Of a stretch of DNA of 9,578 bases, positions 5,717 through 9,578 are shown in pieces. The stretch covers positions 1-9,578 of the forward strand of contig JAHFPK010000090.1 of the NCBI GenBank assembly GCA_023266715.1, read 5' to 3'. The notes below the pieces were generated by a model. That model was not told the DNA's origin and searched no databases. It was given only the letters and a program-made list of their open reading frames with translations. Made by a program: the position numbers and the translations under genes. Origin of the DNA: Hyphomicrobiales bacterium (GTDB lineage: Bacteria > Pseudomonadota > Alphaproteobacteria > Rhizobiales > Aestuariivirgaceae). Position 1 is the stretch's first letter, and each line of letters begins with the position of its first letter.

Positions 5717-6007
5717 ATGGAAATTGAGCAGCGGATTTATAACGGCAATCGCGCTAAAGAAGTCCTCGAAAACGAGGCTTTCCAGTGGGCGCTTGATGGA
5801 ATCAAACAGGAGGTAAAAGACGCATGGGAGCATTCACCGGCAAGAGACGCGGAAGGCCGAGAAAAATTATGGATGATGTTAAGTCTGGCGAACAAGCTGG
5901 AATTGTCGATCAAGTCGATGCTGGAAACGGGGCGGCTGGCGGAGCTAGACCTGGAGCACAAGCGGACATTGTTAGAGCGCGCCAAAGACGCGATGTCGGG
6001 ATATTGA
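5717..6007 (+). CDS. Small conserved head-region protein of unknown function (96 aa)
   Basis: A 96-residue, mainly helical, highly charged protein with no membrane segment. The core EAFQWALDGIKQEVKDAWEH (20-39), SPARDAEGREKLWMML (40-55) and LETGRLAELDLEH (69-81) looks like a short protein I associate with the gene just after the portal in related phages, where it is usually left as hypothetical. It starts 2 nt after the portal stop, with GAGG at 5703-5706 as a rather distant ribosome binding site, so coupling to portal translation is likely. Possible roles are a portal- or scaffold-associated assembly factor, or a minor internal protein; the sequence does not decide. Confidence 0.7.
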   Translation: MEIEQRIYNGNRAKEVLENEAFQWALDGIKQEVKDAWEHSPARDAEGREKLWMMLSLANKLELSIKSMLETGRLAELDLEHKRTLLERAKDAMSGY

Positions 6008-6076
6008 ATTCGATATTGGCCGGTCATTCTGTGTTGATCCGGAATAAATAGGTTTCAAGGTAGCCACCTGCCTTTT

Positions 6077-6132
6077 GAGCCTCCGCTGCGAAGCGCGCTC
6101 GTAATCCTCCTTGGTGAGCATGGGAGGGTTTT
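6077..6132 (+). other. Structured leader: two hairpins before the scaffold gene
   Basis: The 138-bp gap 6008-6145 carries two adjacent hairpins. The first pairs GAGC (6077-6080) with GCTC (6097-6100) and, inside it, CGCT (6084-6087) with AGCG (6092-6095) around a GCGA tetraloop. The second pairs AATCCTCC (6103-6110) with GGAGGGTT (6123-6130), 8 bp with one G-U, followed by only four T (6129-6132), so it would be a weak terminator at best. Scaffold translation starts 13 nt further on from GGAG (6136-6139). The structure could trim expression of the scaffold relative to the portal, or protect a processed mRNA end. Confidence 0.5.
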
Positions 6133-6145
6133 AACGGAGTAAAAA

Positions 6146-6682
6146 ATGGACAATCCAATTACGGAATCCACCCCCCTGGACATTAACGGCGCAGCATCTG
6201 CTTTCGAGGAAATGCTGACACCACCACCCCCTGATGAAAATGAAGGGGAACTCTCTGCGACACCGGAAGGGGTAAAAGAACCGGAATCAGAGATAGAGAC
6301 TGAAGCGGAACCAGAAGGCGAAGCAGAGGCGAATGATGAGGAAATCGTCACCATTGAAGTTGATGGCAAGCCGATTGAACTCACGAAAGCGCAACTTGCA
6401 GAAGCCTATAAATCCGGACTGCGACAGGCTGATTACACAAAGAAAACCACAGAGGTTTCTGAGCAGCGTAAGGCTGCGGAAGCTGAAATTCAGAAGGCCC
6501 AGCACGAACGTGCAAGTTATGCACAAAGGCTCCAGCAGCAAGAAGCTGTACTCAGCGCGGCGCTGCAAGAGCAACAGAATATCAATTGGGAACAGTTGCT
6601 GGAAAGCGATCCGGTTGAGTTTATGCGGCAAAAGCATCTTTCTGAGCGGAGACAAGCGGCGCTGCAACAAACGGTGCAGTAG
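6146..6682 (+). CDS. Head scaffolding protein, N-terminal part ending at an in-frame TAG
   Basis: 178 residues, located between portal and major capsid protein. The N-terminal third is acidic and proline/glutamate-rich (residues about 20-68, including PPPP and EPESEIETEAEPEGEAEAND). Then comes VTIEVDGKPIELTKAQLAEAY (about 69-89) and a long Q/E/K-rich coiled coil to the end. This is the usual composition of phage scaffold proteins, which build the prohead inside the shell and are then removed. The reading frame ends at TAG 6680-6682 (LQQTVQ then stop) but stays open in the same frame to 7099. The full gene would be 317 codons plus stop. The missing C-terminal part is normally the region that binds the coat protein, so this fragment alone may not work. 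ATG 6146 has GGAG (6136-6139) 6 nt upstream. Confidence 0.8.
   Translation: MDNPITESTPLDINGAASAFEEMLTPPPPDENEGELSATPEGVKEPESEIETEAEPEGEAEANDEEIVTIEVDGKPIELTKAQLAEAYKSGLRQADYTKKTTEVSEQRKAAEAEIQKAQHERASYAQRLQQQEAVLSAALQEQQNINWEQLLESDPVEFMRQKHLSERRQAALQQTVQ
6680..6682 (+). other. In-frame amber codon splitting the scaffold gene
   Basis: TAG lies between two CAG codons (CAG TAG CAG) in the frame that runs from 6146 to the TAA at 7097-7099. A single C-to-T change from CAG glutamine would produce it, and glutamines flank it on both sides in a Q-rich coiled coil. It may be a nonsense mutation, a readthrough site, a suppressed amber or a sequence error. Confidence 0.85.
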
Positions 6683-6727
6683 CAGCATTTCATCAGGCAA
6701 CAGTTTCAGGCCGAGCAAACCGCCAGC

Positions 6728-7099
6728 ATGCAACGATTCTTGAGTGAGCAGCAAGAGCAACTTCTTGCCAAGCTCCCGGAATGGAAGGATGAGGGTAAAG
6801 CGAAGGCCGAAAAACAAGCAATGCGTGAATTTCTTAGTCAATCTGGATTTTCTGAAGATGAAATCGGCAATGCCGCAGACCATCGGATGATCATCATCGC
6901 CCGCGATGCCATGCGCTTTCGGGAAATGATGAACAAAGCAAAAGCCGCAAGCAAGCGCGTTGAAAACGTCCCAAGACGTGTCGAGCGCCCTGCTGCTGGT
7001 TCTGCTCCCAGCGTTGATAAACGCAGCGCGCAATTCCAAAAGCTGACCAAATCTGGCAGCGTGGAAGATGCCGCCGCGGTATTCGCGTCACTTCTTTAA
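6728..7099 (+). CDS. Head scaffolding protein, C-terminal part downstream of the TAG
   Basis: 123 residues if started at the first downstream ATG (6728), in the same frame as the 178-residue N-terminal part; the frame is open from 6683. The sequence continues the same coiled-coil style (FLSEQQEQLLAKLPEWKDEG), then SQSGFSEDEIGNAADHRM, a basic helical segment MMNKAKAASKRVENVPRRVE, and a C-terminal tail with a final helix GSVEDAAAVFASLL. This is what I expect from the C-terminal half of this scaffold type. No good ribosome binding site lies in front of ATG 6728, so independent translation would be poor. Production probably depends on readthrough of TAG 6680-6682, or does not happen. It ends 29 nt before the major capsid start. 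Confidence 0.75.
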   Translation: MQRFLSEQQEQLLAKLPEWKDEGKAKAEKQAMREFLSQSGFSEDEIGNAADHRMIIIARDAMRFREMMNKAKAASKRVENVPRRVERPAAGSAPSVDKRSAQFQKLTKSGSVEDAAAVFASLL

Positions 7100-7128
7100 T
7101 TTAATGCCGAGAGGCACCGGAGAATGAT

Positions 7129-8052
7129 ATGACAGCACCTACCAATACCTTTCTGACTACCGCTGCGATTGGTAACAGGGAAGACCTGACTGACCTGATT
7201 TACAGAATTTCACCCACCGCAACGCCATTCATTAACCTGGCCTCAAAAGGCAAAGCAACAAACACGCTGCACGAATGGCAGACGCAAGACCTTGCATCAG
7301 CCGTCACCAATAATGCCCAGGTTGAAGGTGATAACGCCGCTGCAAAGGTAGTTACACCTTCCGTTCGGCTGAATAACCGCACGCAAATCTCGACCAAAAC
7401 GGTTATCGTTTCTGGCACGCAACAAGCGATGAATCCTGCCGGGCGCAAGGATGAACTGGCTTATCAGTTATCGCTGGCGTCGCTTGAGCTAAAGCGTGAC
7501 ATAGAGTCATCGGCTACACAACTTGATGTCACCGCTACCGCCCCACGTCAATCGCGGGGCCTGGTTGGGTGGGTGGTTGATAACGTTGATCGTAACGGCG
7601 GCACGCTGGCGTCCTACAGTGGCAACACAGGCCGGACAAAAGGCACTGCTGTGGCATTTACCGAGGCACGGCTGAAAAGCGTCTTGCAAAAGCAATTCAC
7701 CGCAGGTGGCGAGCCGGATTCGATTCTGTTGCCGCCGGGCGCCAAGCAGACATTCTCCTCGTTCACGGGTAACTCTACCCGCTTTGATAAAGGGGAAGAC
7801 GCCAAACTGTATGCGTCTGTGGATGTGTACGTGTCTGATTTTGGCGAGATCAAGGCCATCCCTTCGCGGTTTCAGGATGCCAATGACGTGTTTGTATTGC
7901 AGTCTGATAAATGGGCAATCGCGTATCTGCGTCCATTTACCACGATCGAACTCGCCATGACAGGCGATGCGATGCAGCGCGAACTGGTTGTTGAATGGAC
8001 AGTGGAAGCTCGTGCGCCAAAGGCAAACGGCGCTGTTTACGATGTCGCCTAA
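7129..8052 (+). CDS. Major capsid protein (DUF5309/SU10 type, HK97 fold)
   Basis: A 307-residue shell protein. The N-terminus TNTFLTTAAIGNREDLTDLI (5-24) followed by YRISPTATPFINL (25-37) and HEWQTQDL (48-55) is the recognisable signature of the DUF5309 / SU10 major capsid family, which has the HK97 fold. RTQISTKTVIVSGTQQA (84-100) fits the extended arm region, and GGEPDSILLPPGAKQTF together with FGEIKAIPSRF fits the later domain. Length is normal for the family. ATG 7129 has GGAG (7119-7122) 6 nt upstream, a good site for high expression. It is followed after 15 nt by a strong terminator, as expected for the most abundant virion protein. No maturation protease is apparent nearby, so the shell is probably assembled with the separate scaffold encoded just upstream. 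Confidence 0.9.
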   Translation: MTAPTNTFLTTAAIGNREDLTDLIYRISPTATPFINLASKGKATNTLHEWQTQDLASAVTNNAQVEGDNAAAKVVTPSVRLNNRTQISTKTVIVSGTQQAMNPAGRKDELAYQLSLASLELKRDIESSATQLDVTATAPRQSRGLVGWVVDNVDRNGGTLASYSGNTGRTKGTAVAFTEARLKSVLQKQFTAGGEPDSILLPPGAKQTFSSFTGNSTRFDKGEDAKLYASVDVYVSDFGEIKAIPSRFQDANDVFVLQSDKWAIAYLRPFTTIELAMTGDAMQRELVVEWTVEARAPKANGAVYDVA

Positions 8053-8067
8053 TCATTGCTAATCCAG

Positions 8068-8101
8068 TGGGGGATGGGCTTCGGTTCATCCCCCAATTTT
8101 T
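8068..8101 (+). terminator. Rho-independent terminator after the major capsid gene (UUCG loop)
   Basis: GGGGGATG (8069-8076) pairs perfectly with CATCCCCC (8087-8094). The stem continues with two G-U pairs and a C-G closing pair onto a TTCG tetraloop (8080-8083), the very stable C(UUCG)G form. Outside, T8068 pairs with A8095, and five T (8097-8101) follow. It separates the capsid gene from the next gene, whose ribosome binding site begins right after the T-run, so downstream genes rely on readthrough or on antiterminated polymerase. Confidence 0.88.
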
Positions 8102-8113
8102 GAGGATATTTAT

Positions 8114-8536
8114 ATGCCACAAATTAAACAAAACGATGATAGTTCCATAGGGATGGAAGGTTCTGCTGGTGGTAAGGGCGGATTTGTACCGGAAACCATT
8201 GTCTATAACGCATCAACAGTGGATACGCCATTCTTTGTTGCTGACCGTCCTTATGTGGTGCAGGGGATTCGCGGTCGTGTTGAAGTCGCAGGAACAGGCG
8301 GCGCATGTACTGTGCAAATCCGCAAGGTTCCCTCTGGGACTGCGCTAACCTCTGGCACGGTACTGCATTCAGGCACATTCAATGTGGTTGGCACCGCTGC
8401 AACGAATCAAACGCTGACCTTATCGACAACGCCAAGCGATCTGCTGCTTGCTGCTGGCGATGCGCTTGCCTATGACTTAACGGGAACACCAACATCTGCG
8501 GTTGGTGCTATTACGGTGACGATGAATCCTGCGTGA
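8114..8536 (+). CDS. Putative head decoration or minor capsid protein (beta-rich, 140 aa)
   Basis: A 140-residue protein with no signal peptide. After a polar, glycine-rich N-terminus (SSIGMEGSAGGKGGFVPE, 10-27), the rest is a string of short beta strands rich in T, S, V and G (for example IRGRVEVAGTGGACTVQIRK, LHSGTFNVVG, TLTLSTTPSDLLLAAGD), resembling a jelly-roll or Ig-like domain. Decoration proteins and capsid fibres commonly sit right after the major capsid gene and have this composition. I do not recognise a specific family. ATG 8114 has AGGA at 8103-8106, 7 nt upstream, and follows the capsid terminator closely. It could also be a head-stabilising or adhesin-like protein. Confidence 0.6.
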   Translation: MPQIKQNDDSSIGMEGSAGGKGGFVPETIVYNASTVDTPFFVADRPYVVQGIRGRVEVAGTGGACTVQIRKVPSGTALTSGTVLHSGTFNVVGTAATNQTLTLSTTPSDLLLAAGDALAYDLTGTPTSAVGAITVTMNPA

Positions 8537-8540
8537 TCGT

Positions 8541-8574
8541 CAGGGGATGGGTAATTCCTCCCCTGTTTCATTTT
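8541..8574 (+). terminator. Hairpin terminator after the decoration-like gene
   Basis: CAGGGGA (8541-8547) pairs with TCCCCTG (8559-8565), seven perfect pairs, followed by TTTCATTTT. The T-run is interrupted by CA, so it is weaker than the capsid terminator. It starts 4 nt after the stop codon. A small CGCT-GTGA-AGCG hairpin (8580-8591) lies between it and the next ribosome binding site. Confidence 0.65.
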
Positions 8575-8603
8575 CCTAACGCTGTGAAGCGCTGGAGGTC
8601 TTT

Positions 8604-8918
8604 ATGAGCAAGACATTTTCATCATCGGCAATTACCGTGATTGCTGTTGGAACCACCATCACCACCGGAGCATCTTCCGCTTCTGCAACCATTCCGGTGT
8701 GTCAATCAGGCGAAAGCCCGCGCTATATCCGTGTCTCGGCGACTGCGAATTGTTACGTAAAGTTGGGCACAGCCGCGGCGACTGCAACAGCCAACGATAT
8801 TCTTGTTACGTCTGGCGATGCAGTCATTTTGCATGTTCCCGGAGGTTACACAAAAGTCGCTGCAATTCAGGATGCGGCTGCCGGGAAGTGCAGCATTGTT
8901 CCCCTGGAGAACATGTGA
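8604..8918 (+). CDS. Small putative virion protein of unknown function (104 aa)
   Basis: A 104-residue protein rich in A, T, S and V and likely all beta, with a threonine/serine-rich N-terminal third (SSSAITVIAVGTTITTGASS), SPRYIRVSATANCYVKLGTA in the middle and AGKCSIVPLENM at the end. The first 30 residues are apolar and small, but there is no lysine/arginine-led signal peptide, so export is unlikely. I read it as a small phage head protein of no known function; it might be a second decoration or stabilising protein, as with its neighbour. GGAGG (8594-8598) sits 5 nt before the ATG, the strongest ribosome binding site in the window. The stop overlaps the GTG of the next gene by 4 nt. Confidence 0.65.
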   Translation: MSKTFSSSAITVIAVGTTITTGASSASATIPVCQSGESPRYIRVSATANCYVKLGTAAATATANDILVTSGDAVILHVPGGYTKVAAIQDAAAGKCSIVPLENM

Positions 8919-9208
8919 ATTCGCTGGACATCGGCACCAAGTTCCATTTTGGTGATGGAGTGATGGCGATAGAACGGGCGCAGGATTGCACGCCGATTGC
9001 AGAATACGCGAAAGCCATGCATAACGAAGGGCGGCATGGTTCCGGTGAAATGAAGCATGCCGCAAAAATTCCGTTTGTGATTCTGGAAAAGTATTGCAAC
9101 GACCACAATATCCTTTTCAGTGAGTTGATCCAGAACAAGGAACACATGCAGCGGATATTGAACGACCAATCCTTGTCCGCTTTCCGCATTTGGCCCGGGA
9201 GAGTTTAA
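8915..9208 (+). CDS. Small conserved phage protein of unknown function (97 aa, GTG start)
   Basis: A 97-residue soluble helical protein. AQDCTPIAEYAKAMHNEG (22-39) and MKHAAKIPFVILEKYCN (46-62) followed by ILNDQSLSAFRIWPGRV at the C-terminus look conserved to me from similar small genes placed just before the adaptor in tailed phages, but I know no function. The frame is open much further upstream, to about 8699, inside the preceding gene. I chose GTG 8915 because its GTGA overlaps the previous stop by 4 nt and GGAG (8906-8909) sits 5 nt upstream. The last codon is TAA 9206-9208 and the adaptor starts on the next base. A head-completion or assembly role is inferred from position. Confidence 0.7.
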   Translation: MNSLDIGTKFHFGDGVMAIERAQDCTPIAEYAKAMHNEGRHGSGEMKHAAKIPFVILEKYCNDHNILFSELIQNKEHMQRILNDQSLSAFRIWPGRV

Positions 9209-9578
9209 GTGGCACTCGATACTTACGCCAATTTGCAAACCGCGATTGCTAACTTCGCCCACAGGTCGGATTTAACAGCAATCATTCCAGATTTAATCAC
9301 GCTTGCGGAGGCGCGCATCAATGGTGATCTGGATGCTCGCCTGCAAGACATCAAAGCGGCAATTCCAACGGTAGCCGATACAGAATCAGTCGTTTTGCCA
9401 GCGGATGTCATCAATATACGTCATCTGTCAGTTTCATCGACATCGCCTGTTCAGGTGCTTGTCTATCAAGCGCCGGATTCATTTGAAACGGCGCACGCAT
9501 GGAATGAAAAGCGAACGCCAAGGGCATATACAGTCGTTGGATCGTTGCTTTATCTGGCACCAATACCGGATGCGGTCT
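9209..9578 (+). CDS. Head-tail adaptor protein (P22 gp4/SU10 adaptor-like), partial at the window end
   Basis: The frame opens with GTG 9209, directly after the previous TAA, with GGAG (9198-9201) 7 nt upstream, and runs off the window after 123 codons without a stop. The N-terminus MALDTYANLQTAIANFAHRS, then DLTAIIPDLITLAEARINGD (21-40) and LPADVINIRHLSV, is the pattern of phage adaptor proteins that bind under the portal and start the tail or tail-tube assembly. The mix of an N-terminal helical bundle and a following beta-rich part is usual for that family. Placement after capsid and small head proteins agrees. The remaining C-terminus is outside the window. Confidence 0.7.
   Translation, partial: MALDTYANLQTAIANFAHRSDLTAIIPDLITLAEARINGDLDARLQDIKAAIPTVADTESVVLPADVINIRHLSVSSTSPVQVLVYQAPDSFETAHAWNEKRTPRAYTVVGSLLYLAPIPDAV

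Noticed and set aside
6680..6682. Genetic-code reassignment of TAG to glutamine (code 15) in this phage
   Set aside because: Only one in-frame TAG occurs in the window and no other gene contains one. A recoded genome should show many.
6287..7039. Minus-strand ORF (250 codons) spanning the amber site
   Set aside because: Antisense shadow of the scaffold coding frame. It carries Leu/Phe-rich sequence with no family signature, and neighbouring genes are all on the + strand.
8699..8914. Upstream extension of the 97-residue gene
   Set aside because: It is an out-of-frame read through the 104-residue gene. GTG 8915 has a proper ribosome binding site and a 4-nt coupled overlap.
1..9578. CRISPR array, tRNA, rRNA, insertion sequence or attachment site
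   Set aside because: No spaced direct repeats, cloverleaf, transposase gene with terminal repeats, or integrase-linked core site was seen on either strand.

Overview
This window is a stretch of tailed double-stranded DNA phage or prophage genome. Every supportable gene lies on the + strand. The genes run from the end of a recombination/regulation block into the DNA-packaging and head-assembly block. The head proteins look like the lineage with a DUF5309/SU10-type major capsid protein and a P22/SU10-type portal and adaptor, so a podovirus-like or short-head phage of a proteobacterium is the best guess. AGGAG-type ribosome binding sites, a textbook sigma70-like promoter, hairpin-plus-U terminators and moderate GC fit a beta- or gammaproteobacterial host. 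No host genes, integrase, tRNA, rRNA, CRISPR array or insertion sequence is visible.

Layout. 1-1612: the tail end of an unidentified gene, a small Ref-like HNH nuclease, a RuvC-like Holliday-junction resolvase, a 64-residue conserved phage protein and a Q-like DNA-binding protein. The first three junctions are 4-nt stop/start overlaps (TTGA, ATGA, ATGA) and the fourth is a 17-nt overlap, so this is one translationally coupled operon. 1613-1939: a 327-bp noncoding control region. It has a strong promoter (TTGACA, 17 bp, TAGTAT) with a dyad inside its spacer, a repeat of the -10 sequence just past the expected start site, an intrinsic terminator about 25 nt into the transcript, a second overlapping hairpin/terminator and two more small palindromes before the packaging genes. 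1940-5714: putative small terminase subunit, large terminase and a 728-residue portal with an unusual glutamine-rich insert. 5717-7099: a small unknown head-region protein, a structured 138-bp gap and a scaffold-type gene split by an in-frame TAG. 7129-9578: major capsid protein followed by a UUCG-loop terminator, a beta-rich putative decoration protein followed by another hairpin, two small unknown virion-region proteins, and a head-tail adaptor that runs off the end.

How it fits together. The upstream block handles recombination and ends in a candidate late-gene regulator. That gene lies immediately before a promoter/terminator pair arranged like lambda Q / pR' / tR'. If the analogy holds, the regulator lets RNA polymerase pass the terminators and express terminase, portal, scaffold and capsid. 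The terminators after the capsid gene and after the next gene would step down expression of the less abundant proteins.

The two points most worth a second look are the candidate antitermination switch at 1624-1790 and the amber codon at 6680-6682. The amber codon either inactivates the scaffold gene or makes two scaffold forms by readthrough.
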